Shown: positions 18,084-27,221 of the stretch, one piece after another | How the letters are laid out: each line of letters begins with the position of its first letter | Numbering within the stretch: the stretch's first letter is position 1 | Source: Bradyrhizobium sp. Rc3b | Lineage (GTDB): Bacteria; Pseudomonadota; Alphaproteobacteria; Rhizobiales; Xanthobacteraceae | Reading direction: 5' to 3' | Assembly (NCBI RefSeq): GCF_900114915.1 | Contig: NZ_FOUS01000016.1 | Span: 62,001-126,000, forward strand | DNA: 64,000 nt | The notes under the pieces: model-generated | Told to the model about the DNA's origin: nothing | The model's input: only the letters and a program-made list of their open reading frames with translations | The model's database searches: none | Program-made: the position numbers and the translations under genes

Positions 18084-18536
18084 ATGACGATCAACCGACG
18101 CGATCTGGCTCTCTCGACTCTTGCCGTCTCCGCGCTTGCGCTCACGACACCGGCGCTCGCCGCTTCGGCGGACGAGGACGCCGTGGCGAAGAAGGTCGAG
18201 GCCTTCCGCCTCGCCCAGATCGCGGCCGATCCGAAGGCGCTCGGCGCACTGTGCTGGGATGACCTCAGCTACAGCCATTCCAGCGGCAAGGTCGAGGACA
18301 AGGCGACGTTCATCGCCAACGCCACCGACGGCAAGTCGAAATTCCTGTCGATCGACTACAAGGACCCCACCATCAAGGTCGTCGGTCCTGCAGCGATCGT
18401 GCGCTTCCACTGGCTGGGCGAACAGGAGATGGCAGCCGACGGGAAGAAAGTATCGACCAACCTTCACATCCTGATGAACTGGCAGAAGCAGGGCGACGAG
18501 TGGAAGCTCCTGTCGCGGGCAGCAACGAAGTTGTGA
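18084..18536 (+). CDS. Exported NTF2-like (DUF4440/SnoaL-type) protein
   Basis: A 150-residue protein. MTINRRDLALSTLAVSALAL followed by TTPALAAS is a signal peptide with a Tat-like NRRDLAL motif, only one arginine pair but otherwise plausible. The rest is a single NTF2-like cone fold (SADEDAVAKKVEAFRLAQIAAD, later WKLLSRAATKL). Such domains bind small ligands or act as simple enzymes; no catalytic residues can be named. A strong AAAGGAGGAAACG precedes the ATG. It diverges from the HAD gene. Confidence 0.85.
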   Translation: MTINRRDLALSTLAVSALALTTPALAASADEDAVAKKVEAFRLAQIAADPKALGALCWDDLSYSHSSGKVEDKATFIANATDGKSKFLSIDYKDPTIKVVGPAAIVRFHWLGEQEMAADGKKVSTNLHILMNWQKQGDEWKLLSRAATKL

Positions 18537-18543
18537 CGACTCT

Positions 18544-18701
18544 TACCCTCTCCCCTGTGGGAGAGGGTGGCTCGTCGCGTAGCGACGAGACAGGTGAGGG
18601 GTTGCCTCAGCGAACCCCTCTCTCTCTGAATCTCGAGAACGCCGAAACATACCCCTTATCCGGCGCTTCGCGCCACCTTCTCCCACAAGGGGAGAAGGAA
18701 G
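18544..18701. repeat. Intergenic repeat with TACCCTCTCCCC / GGGGAGAAGG ends (family F)
   Basis: The element begins TACCCTCTCCCCTGTGGGAG, contains the inner hairpin GTCGCGTAGCGACGAG, and ends CTTCTCCCACAAGGGGAGAAG. Similar elements are spread in many Bradyrhizobium intergenic regions. A shorter relative is seen at 60391-60421. Confidence 0.7.
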
Positions 18702-18771
18702 AAAACAGCAGTATCAAGGGCGGCAAAAAATTCCGACCTCGCTCCGCGAGCCCGGAATCACCAGCGGGCGC

Positions 18772-18963
18772 TTACGCCGCTTCCTTCACATCACCGTTCA
18801 CCAGCTTGCGCGCGGCGCGTTCGGCTTCGCGGGCGTTGCGGAAGAGCTGGCCTTCGAGACGGTTGAATCGGTGGGACGAGGCAAAGAAGCAATAGCCTCC
18901 CGAAGAACGAACGACGATACCTGCGGTCTGCGAATTGACTTCGATGATGTAGCTGTCCGGCAT
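18772..18963 (-). CDS. Conserved small hypothetical protein
   Basis: A 63-residue protein starting MPDSYIIEVNSQTAGIVVRS, followed by a basic C-terminal part (FNRLEGQLFRNAREAERAARKL). I do not recognise a characterised family, but the mixture of a short beta-rich start and an amphipathic basic helix is protein-like, and the codon use matches the neighbours. The ATG at 18963 is preferred over an upstream one at 19041 because the extension is poor in protein character. A GAGG lies 12-13 bases upstream, so the start is weakly supported. Confidence 0.6.
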   Translation of the reverse strand: MPDSYIIEVNSQTAGIVVRSSGGYCFFASSHRFNRLEGQLFRNAREAERAARKLVNGDVKEAA

Positions 18964-19188
18964 GGTCCGTGGATTCCTCAGTGCGGGCAAATAACGGCAC
19001 TCATGCCCAAAGGTTCCCAGGCATTTTGAGGCCGTTTCCACCCCGAATCGACACGCAATTGAGTACGCCGAGACCTCATCCGTTTTATGACTGGTTCTTG
19101 GCGAAGCGGCGACGAAGATGACTCACTGGTGCCGCGTTTGACGGCGCTTGCCACGCATTTGTGAGATGAGGCAGAGCGTCGCGCGCGA

Positions 19189-19620
19189 TTACGTCGCGAT
19201 GACAGTGTCGGTCGGGCGAACCGCTTGCGGGCGACCATGTTCGTCGATCGAGACGTAGGTGAAGTTGCCGTCGGTGACGAGGAACGGATGCTCCTCCCCG
19301 CGGCGCAGCGCCCACGCTTCCAGATGCACAGTGAGCGAGGTGCGGCCTACGCGCACGAGATTGGCGTAGACCGACACGAGATCGCCGACATAGACCGCCT
19401 TGCGAAAGTTCATCGCCTCGATCGCAACCGTCACGGTCCGCGATTTCGCGACCTTCGAGGCAAACACGCCGCCGCCGACGTCCATCTGACTCAGCAGCCA
19501 CCCGCCGAAGATGTCGCCATTCGCGTTGGTATCGGCGGGCATCGCCAGCGTACGGATGCAGAGATCGCCGTTAGGCCCGGGGGCGGAGCTGATAGGGGCG
19601 TGGACATGCGTATCGGTCAT
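19189..19620 (-). CDS. Acyl-CoA thioesterase, YciA-like hotdog fold
   Basis: A 143-residue cytoplasmic thioesterase that hydrolyses acyl-CoA to free acid and CoA. The hotdog core is clear: IRTLAMPADTNANGDIFGGW with the catalytic-loop asparagine and aspartate, then LLSQMDVGGGVFASK and AIEAMNFRKAVYVGDLVSVYA. The ATG at 19620 begins MTDTHVHAPISS; an upstream in-frame extension is not protein-like. It lies downstream of the desaturase-like gene in the same direction (80 bp gap). Confidence 0.9.
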   Translation of the reverse strand: MTDTHVHAPISSAPGPNGDLCIRTLAMPADTNANGDIFGGWLLSQMDVGGGVFASKVAKSRTVTVAIEAMNFRKAVYVGDLVSVYANLVRVGRTSLTVHLEAWALRRGEEHPFLVTDGNFTYVSIDEHGRPQAVRPTDTVIAT

Positions 19621-19700
19621 ATGGTTGGTCTCCCGCGGCTCTCGGCTCTGGATACAAAGCCGCGGCGCCTTGCGCAACATCGACACGAGGCAAGCTTGCG

Positions 19701-20453
19701 CTATCCAATCGGCCGCGGCGACCCGACGAGGATTCCGGTATCGTTCAGTTTGCGTTGCCACTCCGCATCGTCGGCCCGCGGCGCGCGTCCGGTCGTCGCC
19801 GTTACCAACCGTTCCAGCCTGCTCCATAGCCGGAGACGGTCGCATGGATAATTGGCCCATCCATTGATGACACAATATCGGATGGTGTGGTCACGGTGAT
19901 GACACCAATGATGCTCGGGTGAGCAGACCAGATGCAGCCGTTGCGCCATGCGCAGGAGCAGCGGGCGGACCGGCCGGTGCGCGAGATTGTGAAAGCTCAT
20001 GCCAAACAGCATGCAGGTCGCGATCACGAACCAGACGATCATCAGCGCATAGGTGAGCGCGGAAACCGGAAACAACGCCGTGACGGTGGCCGCGACTCCG
20101 ACCACCAGCGCGCTCGGCGCCGCACCGAGAGACGCCTGGTCGAGGAATCCATAGAGTAAGACGTGGCCGGGGTGGGTGTGATGCTCCCGCGTGATCGCGA
20201 TGCCGCGGCCGAGCATCCCCTCGTCGAGCCAGGTGTCGACCACCCAATGCACCAGCCCTGAAAACAGGTCAGCGAGGAAATATCCTGCCAGGAGCGCCAC
20301 GATCAACCACGGCCAGCGCAATTCCACCGCGGGATAACGCCCGACGAGATAGCCTGCGCAACAAAGGATCACGACGATATCGGCCCCGCAGCACAGCCGC
20401 GTGATGATGATCTCGCGCAGGGTCGCTTGCTTGAAGAACGGGATCGTCGGCAC
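19701..20453 (-). CDS. CarF/TMEM189-like lipid desaturase (plasmanylethanolamine desaturase family)
   Basis: A 250-residue membrane protein with about four hydrophobic segments. It has the histidine blocks of the TMEM189/CarF desaturase domain in order: GLVHWVVDTW (H69), ITREHHTHP (H91, H92, H94), FHNLAHR (H155, H159) and SPEHHWCHHRDH (H181, H182, H185, H186). These would bind a di-iron centre. In animals and in Myxococcus this family introduces the vinyl-ether double bond of plasmalogens and, in Myxococcus, is needed for the response to singlet oxygen. Substrate here is inferred; no ether-lipid synthase gene lies next to it. It may be transcribed with the thioesterase downstream. Confidence 0.8.
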   Translation of the reverse strand: MPTIPFFKQATLREIIITRLCCGADIVVILCCAGYLVGRYPAVELRWPWLIVALLAGYFLADLFSGLVHWVVDTWLDEGMLGRGIAITREHHTHPGHVLLYGFLDQASLGAAPSALVVGVAATVTALFPVSALTYALMIVWFVIATCMLFGMSFHNLAHRPVRPLLLRMAQRLHLVCSPEHHWCHHRDHTIRYCVINGWANYPCDRLRLWSRLERLVTATTGRAPRADDAEWQRKLNDTGILVGSPRPIG

Positions 20454-20511
20454 CGGCGATACTCCCCACGGGCTCTACCACCCATGATAGCATCTTTTTA
20501 CCGACGGCCCC

Positions 20512-22608
20512 CTATTGCAAACTGTCCCAGCCCGCATCCGGCGCAAAACGTCCGCCGAATCGCTCGGCGAGCCCACGCAACGTGGACACGACGTTCTCCA
20601 CGCCGCGCGTGCGCGCATAGTTCAGCGGGCCGCCGCGGAACGGTGCATAGCCGGTACCGAAGATCATGGCGCCGTCGACCGCATCAGGATCGTCGACGAT
20701 GCCCTCGCGAAGGGCAGCAACGCAGACATTGGACATCGGCAGCATCAGGCGGTCGATCATCTGGTCGGTGACGCGCGGACCGGTCTCGGGGAGCGGTGCC
20801 TTCTCGGCCTTGCCGTCCTTCCAGGTGTAGAAGCCCTTGCCGGTCTTGCGGCCGAGCTCGCCCTTGGCGACCTTGTCGCGCAGCCAGGCCGGCGTCGGCG
20901 GCAGGAGATCGCCGAACTTGGTGCGCAGCATGTCGCCGACGTCGAGGCAGATGTCGAGTCCGACCTGATCGGCCAGCTCGATCGGGCCCATCGGCATGCC
21001 GAACTGCTCGGCCGCGGCGTCGATCAGACGCTGGTCGATCTTCTCGTCCAGCATCACCATGGCTTCGAGCATGTAGGGCGTCAGCGCGCGGTTGACGAGA
21101 AAGCCCGGCGAGCTCTTCACAGGCAATGGCAAGCGATCGATCGCACCGACGAAAGCGAGCGCGTCTTTCAGCACCCGCGGGTCGTTGCCGTCATGGCTGA
21201 CGACCTCGACCAGCTGCAGCCGCGACACCGGATTGAAGAAATGCAGGCCGACCAGCCGCTCCGGTCGCGCCAACGTGGTGCGCAGATCCTGAAGCGGAAT
21301 GCTCGAGGTGTTGGTGGCGAGAATCGCGCCCGGCTTCATGCGCGGCTCGAGCCCGGCATAGACCTTCTGCTTGAGCTCGAGCTTTTCCGGGACAGCCTCG
21401 ATGATCAGATCGGCGTTGCGGACGCCCTCGCCGTCCATGTCAGGGATGAGACGATCGAGCGCGTCGCGCACTTCGGTCGGCTTGCGGATGATCTTGCCGT
21501 AGAGTTCGGCGGCGCGCTTCACCGCGCCCGCAATCGGCGCCGCCTTCATGTCGGCGAGCGAGACGCGCAGTCCCTGCCCGGCTACCCAAGCCGCGATGTC
21601 GCCGCCCATGGCGCCGGCGCCGATGACATGGACATGCTTGATGGTGTTGCCGCTGCCGGCCGCCTTCTTCATCTGCTCGCGCAGGAAGAACACGCGGATC
21701 AGGTTCTGGGCGGTCGGTGTTACCATCAGCTTGGCGAACGAGGCCTGCTCCGCCTTCAGCATCGCGGCCTTGTTGCCGCCATGGGTCTCCCAGAGGGAGA
21801 TCAGCGCGTAAGGCGCGGGATAGTGCTCGCGGGACGCGGCCTTCGCCGCCTCCGAGCGCATGCGCCTGGCCAGGAGACCGCGCACGAAGCCAAAATTGGC
21901 TGCACGCCCGAGCAGGCCGGGCTTGGCCCGCTTCAGGCGGCCGAACAGCGCGTCCTTCACCGCGCCCCGGACATGGCGCTCTTGAGTCACGGTATCGACG
22001 AGGCCGAGCGATCTGGCGCGGCGTGCGTCGATGGTGCGGCCGGTCAGCATCAGCGCCATCGACTGGGTGGGATTGACCAGCGCGGTGAACCGCGCGGTGC
22101 CGCCGAGGCCGGGGTGCAGGCCCAGCATCACCTCCGGAAAGCCGAAGCGTGCGCCGTCGATGGCGATGCGCGACTGGCAGGCCAGCGCAACCTCGAGCCC
22201 GCCGCCGAGGCAGAAGCCGTGGATGACCGCGACCGTTGGTAGCTTCAAGGCTTCCAGATGATCGACCACCGCGTGCGCGGCGCGGATTCGCGTCTCCACC
22301 ATCTCGGGATCATCAGCGCCGCGGAATTCGTTGACGTCGGCGCCGGCGATGAAGCCGGACGGTTTTGCGGAGCGGATCACGAGGCCGGCCGGGCGCTCGG
22401 TCTCGATCGCCGCGAGCACGGCGTCGAACTCCTCCATCACCTCCGAGGACAGCGTGTTGGCGCTTGCATCAGCGCGGTCGAACAGCAGCCAGGCGACGCC
22501 GTCTTCATCTCGCGTCAGCTTGAAGTGCCTGTACGGACTGTCCGTCGCGGGCTTGGGCCCGAGTTCGAGCACGCGGTCGCCGAGCGCGGTCATGATCTTG
22601 GAATCCAT
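20512..22608 (-). CDS. fadB: Bifunctional enoyl-CoA hydratase / 3-hydroxyacyl-CoA dehydrogenase (FadB/FadJ type)
   Basis: A 698-residue fusion carrying out the second and third steps of beta-oxidation. The N-terminal crotonase domain shows FIAGADVNEF (oxyanion hole) and HGFCLGGGLEVALACQSRIA with the catalytic glutamates. The NAD-binding domain begins around residue 315 with VHVIGAGAMGGDIAAW, followed by HFFNPV and the C-terminal dehydrogenase domain (KSSPGFLVNRAL). The ATG at 22608 lies two bases after the fadA stop, so it is last in the fadE-fadA-fadB operon. Confidence 0.95.
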   Translation of the reverse strand: MDSKIMTALGDRVLELGPKPATDSPYRHFKLTRDEDGVAWLLFDRADASANTLSSEVMEEFDAVLAAIETERPAGLVIRSAKPSGFIAGADVNEFRGADDPEMVETRIRAAHAVVDHLEALKLPTVAVIHGFCLGGGLEVALACQSRIAIDGARFGFPEVMLGLHPGLGGTARFTALVNPTQSMALMLTGRTIDARRARSLGLVDTVTQERHVRGAVKDALFGRLKRAKPGLLGRAANFGFVRGLLARRMRSEAAKAASREHYPAPYALISLWETHGGNKAAMLKAEQASFAKLMVTPTAQNLIRVFFLREQMKKAAGSGNTIKHVHVIGAGAMGGDIAAWVAGQGLRVSLADMKAAPIAGAVKRAAELYGKIIRKPTEVRDALDRLIPDMDGEGVRNADLIIEAVPEKLELKQKVYAGLEPRMKPGAILATNTSSIPLQDLRTTLARPERLVGLHFFNPVSRLQLVEVVSHDGNDPRVLKDALAFVGAIDRLPLPVKSSPGFLVNRALTPYMLEAMVMLDEKIDQRLIDAAAEQFGMPMGPIELADQVGLDICLDVGDMLRTKFGDLLPPTPAWLRDKVAKGELGRKTGKGFYTWKDGKAEKAPLPETGPRVTDQMIDRLMLPMSNVCVAALREGIVDDPDAVDGAMIFGTGYAPFRGGPLNYARTRGVENVVSTLRGLAERFGGRFAPDAGWDSLQ

Positions 22609-22610
22609 GG

Positions 22611-23894
22611 TCACACCGCCTCGATCAGCATGGCGCCGCCGAGCCCGCCGCCGATGCATTCGGTGGCAATTCCGCGCCGCGTGCCGAGCCGCTTCATCGC
22701 GTTGACCAGATGCAGCACGATGCGGTTGCCGGAGGTGCCGACGGGATGGCCGAGCGAGATGGCGCCGCCATCGACGTTGAGCTTGTCACGGTCGATCTCA
22801 CCGGCCGCGCCGTCGAGGCCCAAAATCTCGCGGCAGAACTTGTCGTCATTCCAGGCAGCCAAGCAGCCGAGCACCTGCGTCGCGAAGGCTTCGTTGAGCT
22901 CCCAGGTCTCGACGTCCTTGATGGTGAGGCCGTTGCGCTGGAGCAGCGGCGTCGCTGACATCACGGGACCGAGGCCCATGATGGCAGGATCGAGCGCGGC
23001 CCAGTGGCTGTCGACGATCGCGGCCTTCGGCGTCAGCCTGTGCTTTGCGACCGCGGCGTCGGAGGCGAGGATCACCCAGGAGGCGCCGTCGGTGATCTGC
23101 GAGGAATTGCCGGCGGTGACCTGGCCCCAGGGGCGCTCAAACACCGGTCTCAGCTTGGCCAGCGTCTCCGCCGTGGAGTCCGGCCGCACGCCGTCGTCAT
23201 GGTCGAAGAATTTTCCGTCGCGGGAGAACGCGGTCTCAACCTCACCCTTGAGAAAGCCCGCACTTTGCGCCTGGGCGAGCCGGCGGTGGCTCTCGGCGGC
23301 ATAGGCATCGGATTGCGCGCGCGTAATGCCGAAGAGATGGCCGACGACCTCGGCGGTCTGGCCCATGTTCAGATCGGTGACGGGATCGGTCAGCCCGCGC
23401 TCGAGCCCGATGATCGGCTTGAGATCGCGCGGGCGCAACTTGAAGGCAGCCGCGAGCTTGGCGGCGACGCCCTTGGCGGTGGCAAGGCCGGCGAACCAGC
23501 GCACGCCGGAGTTAGGCCAAACCAGCGGCGCGTGGCTCAGCGCCTCGGTACCTCCCGCCAAGATCATGTCGGCATGACCTTCGCGGATATAGCGGTAGGC
23601 GGTGTCGATTGACTGCATGCCGGAGCCGCAATTGATCTGCACGGTGAAGGCGACCATGTCCTCGCCCATGCCGAGCCGGAGCGCGGCAACGCGGGCCGGA
23701 TTCATCTCGTCCGCAATCACGTTGACGCAGCCGAGGATGACCTGGTCGAAATCCGTGGGCGCAAACGGCTGGCGCGCCAGCAGCGGCCGTCCGCATTGCA
23801 CGGCGAGATCGACCGGCGTGAAGGGCCCCGGCCCCGAGCGCGCCTTTAGAAACGGCGTTCGGCTGCCGTCGACGATGAAAACCGGTCGTGCCAT
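22611..23894 (-). CDS. fadA: Acetyl-CoA C-acyltransferase (3-ketoacyl-CoA thiolase)
   Basis: A 427-residue thiolase that cleaves 3-ketoacyl-CoA in the last step of beta-oxidation. The nucleophilic cysteine is in QINCGSGMQSID, the second active-site region is NEAFATQVLGC, and the C-terminal acid-base cysteine is in ATECIGGGLGGAMLIEAV. The start overlaps the fadE stop (ATGA), showing tight coupling; fadB follows after two bases. The length is that of the longer FadI-like thiolases. Confidence 0.94.
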   Translation of the reverse strand: MARPVFIVDGSRTPFLKARSGPGPFTPVDLAVQCGRPLLARQPFAPTDFDQVILGCVNVIADEMNPARVAALRLGMGEDMVAFTVQINCGSGMQSIDTAYRYIREGHADMILAGGTEALSHAPLVWPNSGVRWFAGLATAKGVAAKLAAAFKLRPRDLKPIIGLERGLTDPVTDLNMGQTAEVVGHLFGITRAQSDAYAAESHRRLAQAQSAGFLKGEVETAFSRDGKFFDHDDGVRPDSTAETLAKLRPVFERPWGQVTAGNSSQITDGASWVILASDAAVAKHRLTPKAAIVDSHWAALDPAIMGLGPVMSATPLLQRNGLTIKDVETWELNEAFATQVLGCLAAWNDDKFCREILGLDGAAGEIDRDKLNVDGGAISLGHPVGTSGNRIVLHLVNAMKRLGTRRGIATECIGGGLGGAMLIEAV

Positions 23895-26161
23895 CAGCTC
23901 GCCGCCCTCTGTTCACCGAGTTCCTGGAAGAACTGATGCACATTGACGGTTTTCTTGTAAATCGGCGACAGCGCCTCCGGCGCAAAATCGTCGACCTCGA
24001 TTACTTTTGTGACGGCTTCATGAGCCGCGGCCAGTTGCTCGCCCTCGGCCTGCGTGATCACGCCCTTGGCGACGGCGTCCTTCCAGTCGCGGATATGCGC
24101 GGCGCGCATGCGCTTGGCGATGGCATCGGTACTTGCGACCAGCACGAACGCGCGCTCCAGCCGGGCAAAGCCGCCGTCGTCATCGACATGGGCGAGATCC
24201 TGCGTGAGGCGCTCGCGCGCCGCCGACGGCTCCAGCACGATGGCCGCGCATTGGTGCACGACGCGGTCGGAGGGGCCGAGCACGCGGGCGCCGAACGGCT
24301 GGACCACGAGCTTGAGGAAGCCGGCAACAAAGCGGTTGGGCAGATTGGCCAGGATTTCGGCCAGCCGGTTCTCGATGGTCCTGAAACCGGTCGCCATGCA
24401 CCATTCCAGCGCGGCAAAGTCCTCCTTCTGACGACCCTCGTCGTGCCAACGCTTTAGCGCGGCCGACAGCAGATAAAGCTCGGAGAGAATGTCGCCGAAG
24501 CGGGCCGACAGCATCTCCTTGCGCTTGAGCGCGCCGCCCAGCGTCAGCAATGCCATGTCGGCGCAGAGCGCGAACGCAGCGGAGTAGCGCGAGAGCTGGC
24601 GATAGAACGGTGTGGCATCGCCCGCATCCGGCGCCATCGCAAAGGCGCCGAAGGTCCAGCTGCGGCCGAAGGCACGGAACAACGTGCGGAGGCTATGGCC
24701 GACATGTTTCCAGAACGCCTTGTCGAACGCGGTCAGCCCGCGTTCGCGATCGGTATCGGCCAGCGCGTTCATCTCGTCGAGCAGATAGGGATGCGCGCGG
24801 ATCGCGCCCTGCCCGAACACGATGAGATTGCGGGTCAGGATGTTGGCGCCTTCGACCGTGATCCCGACCGGCACGGCGCGGTGCAGATTGCCGAGATAGT
24901 TCTGCGGACCGTCGATCACGGCCTTGCCGCCATGGATGTCCATGGCGTCGTCGATCGCGGTGCGCATTCGCTCGGTGGCGTGCAACTTCATGATGCCGGA
25001 GATGACGGCGGGATGAACGCCGGCATTCAGTGCCGCGCAGGTCAGCCGCCGGGCCGCATCCAGCTGGTAGGCGGTCGCGACGATGCGCGCGAGCGGCTCC
25101 TCGACACCTTCGAATTTCGAGATGGAGATGCCGAACTGCTCGCGGATCCGGGCATAGGCGCCGGTGGTGCGTGCAGCATAGGCGGCCCCCGCAGCAGAGA
25201 GTGACGGCAGCGAGATGCCGCGGCCGGCGGCAAGCGCGGTCATCAGCATCTTCCAGCCTTGCCCCAGCCGCTCCTTGCCGCCGATGACGTAGTCGAGCGG
25301 GATGAAGACGTCGCGGCCCCGGTTCGGGCCGTTCTGAAACACCTGCATTGATGGCAGATGGCGATGGCCGATCTCGACGCCGGGCAGATGGGTCGGGATC
25401 AGTGCCACGGTAATGCCGAGCTCCTCCCGGTCGCCCACGAGGTGGTCGGGATCATAGGCCTTGAAGGCGAGGCCGAGCAGCGTCGCGACAGGTCCGAGCG
25501 TGATGTAGCGCTTGTGCCAGTTGAGCCTGAGGCCGACGACCTCGCGGTCCTCGAAGGTGCCCTTGCAGATGATGCCGGTGTCGACCATCGAAGCCGCGTC
25601 GGAGCCGGCTTCCGGGCTGGTGAGGCCGAAGCAGGGAATATCGCGTCCGTCGGCGAGGCGCGGCAGCCAGCGCGCCTGCTGTTCCGGAGTGCCGAAACGC
25701 ATCAGGAGCTCGCCCGGCCCGAGCGAGTTCGGCACCATGACTGTGACGGCAGCAGCGATCGAGCGGGTCGAGATCTTGCGCACCACTTCCGAATGGGCAT
25801 AGGGCGAGAAGCCGAGGCCGCCAAACTCCTTCGGAATGATCATGCCGAAGAATTTTTCGTGCTTGACGAAGTGCCAGACATCCGGCGGCAGGTCGCGCCA
25901 TTCCCAGAAGATCTTCCACTCATCGAGCATGGCGCAGAGCTCGTCGACGGGTCCGTTGAGGAACGCCCGCTCCTCCTCGGTCAGCCTGGCCTGCGGGACC
26001 TTCAGCAGCTTCGACCAATCCGGGTTGCCGGTGAAGAGATCGGCATCCCACCAGACATCGCCCGCCTCCAGCGCCTCGCGTTCGGTATCGGACATCGCCG
26101 GCAGCACGCCGCGGGCCCAGGAGAAGATCGGCTTTGTGATTTTGTCGCGGCGGAAGCTCAT
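23894..26161 (-). CDS. fadE: Acyl-CoA dehydrogenase, FadE type
   Basis: A 755-residue FAD enzyme that introduces the trans-2 double bond in acyl-CoA, the first step of beta-oxidation. It has the ACAD core (IIPKEFGGLGFSPYAHSEVV, CFGLTSPEAGSDAASM, and HGGKAVIDGPQNYLG) and the long C-terminal extension typical of E. coli FadE (DUF1974 region). The start could be 26173 (MRSAMSFRRDK) or 26161 (MSFRRDK); the open frame further upstream is intergenic. It heads the fadE-fadA-fadB operon. Confidence 0.94.
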   Translation of the reverse strand: MSFRRDKITKPIFSWARGVLPAMSDTEREALEAGDVWWDADLFTGNPDWSKLLKVPQARLTEEERAFLNGPVDELCAMLDEWKIFWEWRDLPPDVWHFVKHEKFFGMIIPKEFGGLGFSPYAHSEVVRKISTRSIAAAVTVMVPNSLGPGELLMRFGTPEQQARWLPRLADGRDIPCFGLTSPEAGSDAASMVDTGIICKGTFEDREVVGLRLNWHKRYITLGPVATLLGLAFKAYDPDHLVGDREELGITVALIPTHLPGVEIGHRHLPSMQVFQNGPNRGRDVFIPLDYVIGGKERLGQGWKMLMTALAAGRGISLPSLSAAGAAYAARTTGAYARIREQFGISISKFEGVEEPLARIVATAYQLDAARRLTCAALNAGVHPAVISGIMKLHATERMRTAIDDAMDIHGGKAVIDGPQNYLGNLHRAVPVGITVEGANILTRNLIVFGQGAIRAHPYLLDEMNALADTDRERGLTAFDKAFWKHVGHSLRTLFRAFGRSWTFGAFAMAPDAGDATPFYRQLSRYSAAFALCADMALLTLGGALKRKEMLSARFGDILSELYLLSAALKRWHDEGRQKEDFAALEWCMATGFRTIENRLAEILANLPNRFVAGFLKLVVQPFGARVLGPSDRVVHQCAAIVLEPSAARERLTQDLAHVDDDGGFARLERAFVLVASTDAIAKRMRAAHIRDWKDAVAKGVITQAEGEQLAAAHEAVTKVIEVDDFAPEALSPIYKKTVNVHQFFQELGEQRAAS

Positions 26162-26318
26162 GGCTGACCTCATGCATCGGCGCGGTGTCGGGCATTTTAG
26201 CGGAAAGCGGCCGGCGGCGGTGAAGACTTCGCCTGCGACATTGACGCGGCCAAGCGCCCCCGGACCATAACGGCCAGGGTGCGACGGCGGTTCCGGGAGG
26301 GGAAAATGGCGATGGATC

Positions 26319-26405
26319 GTAGCCCGGATGGAGCGAAGCGCAGTCCGGGTAGGCCTATCCGCGCGGGGAGAATCCCGGATTACGCTGCGCTCCATCCGGG
26401 CTACG
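26319..26405. repeat. Intergenic palindrome GTAGCCCGGATGGAGCGAAG (family D)
   Basis: The left arm GTAGCCCGGATGGAGCGAAG pairs with the right arm CTGCGCTCCATCCGGGCTAC to form a long hairpin. It lies between the divergently distant fadE start and the end of the flavin reductase gene. Confidence 0.85.
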
Positions 26406-26416
26406 GGCGCGACCGA

Positions 26417-27040
26417 TCAATCCGGCCGCACCATCTCGAACATGTTTTCCGGCTTGATCTCGAAATAATCGCCGCGGCGGCCGGCACGGACGATCGGGCG
26501 GGCGGCGGCGGTCTGGTAGACGCCGTCCTTGATCATGGCCTTGTCGATATGGACGGCGACGACCTCGCCCAGCGTCAGCCAGGCGTCGGCCTCCTTGCCG
26601 TCGGCGCCCTTGAGGCGGACGATGTCGGACACCTTGCACTCGAAGGCGACGGGGCTCTCAGCCACGCGTGGCACGTTGACGAGCTTGCCAGGCACGGCGG
26701 TGAGGCCCGCGATCTCGAACTCGTCGACCTCAGGGGCGACATGCGCGGCGGTCGCGTTCATGTGTTTGGCGAGGTCCATGGTGGCGAGATTCCAGACGAA
26801 CTCGCCGGTCTGCTGGATGTTCTCGACCGTGTCCTTCCAGTTGGTGGAGGAGAAGCCGATGATCGGCGGCACGTAGCAGAACGCATTGAAGAAGCTGTAG
26901 GGCGCGAGATTGACGTGGCCCTTGGAGTCGCGCGAGGAGATCCAGCCGATCGGCCGCGGCGCGATGATGGCGTTGAAGGGGTCGTGCTTGAGGCCGTGGC
27001 CCTTGGAGGGCTCGTAGAAGTACAGATCTTTGTCGGTCAC
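26417..27040 (-). CDS. Flavin reductase family protein (FMN-binding split barrel)
   Basis: A 207-residue protein of the flavin reductase-like group, recognised by the opening KDLYFYEPSKGHGLKHDPFNAIIAPRPIGWIS-type block (split barrel entry APRPIGWIS) and the SFFNAFCYVPPIIGFSS strand. Members bind FMN and use NAD(P)H to reduce flavin or act as FMN-dependent oxidoreductases. No partner oxygenase is adjacent, so the substrate is unknown. The gene is followed by a palindrome and preceded by another repeat. Confidence 0.87.
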   Translation of the reverse strand: MTDKDLYFYEPSKGHGLKHDPFNAIIAPRPIGWISSRDSKGHVNLAPYSFFNAFCYVPPIIGFSSTNWKDTVENIQQTGEFVWNLATMDLAKHMNATAAHVAPEVDEFEIAGLTAVPGKLVNVPRVAESPVAFECKVSDIVRLKGADGKEADAWLTLGEVVAVHIDKAMIKDGVYQTAAARPIVRAGRRGDYFEIKPENMFEMVRPD

Positions 27041-27060
27041 GCGCTTGCTTCTCCGTTTTC

Positions 27061-27187
27061 CGTCATTCCGGGGCGGTCCGGACGGGACCGCGCAAGCGCG
27101 GCCCGGAGGACCGAACCCGGAATCTCGAGATTCTCAGGTGCGCAATTGCGCACCATAGTTCGCCTCTTCGAGGCGCCCCGGAATGAG
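27061..27187. repeat. Intergenic palindrome CGTCATTCCGGGG (family B, long copy)
   Basis: It begins CGTCATTCCGGGGCGG and ends GGCGCCCCGGAATGAGA; inside lie GACCGCGCAAGCGCGGCCC and TGCGCAATTGCGCACCATAG, each able to fold. A short copy of the same family lies at 31173-31212. Confidence 0.8.
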
Positions 27188-27221
27188 AGAGGCAGCTTAT
27201 AGGAGGAAACCCGCCACCCCG

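Noticed and set aside
20515..22242. A 575-codon open frame opposite fadB
   Set aside because: Low-complexity His/Arg/Gln-rich translation; fadB is certain on the other strand.
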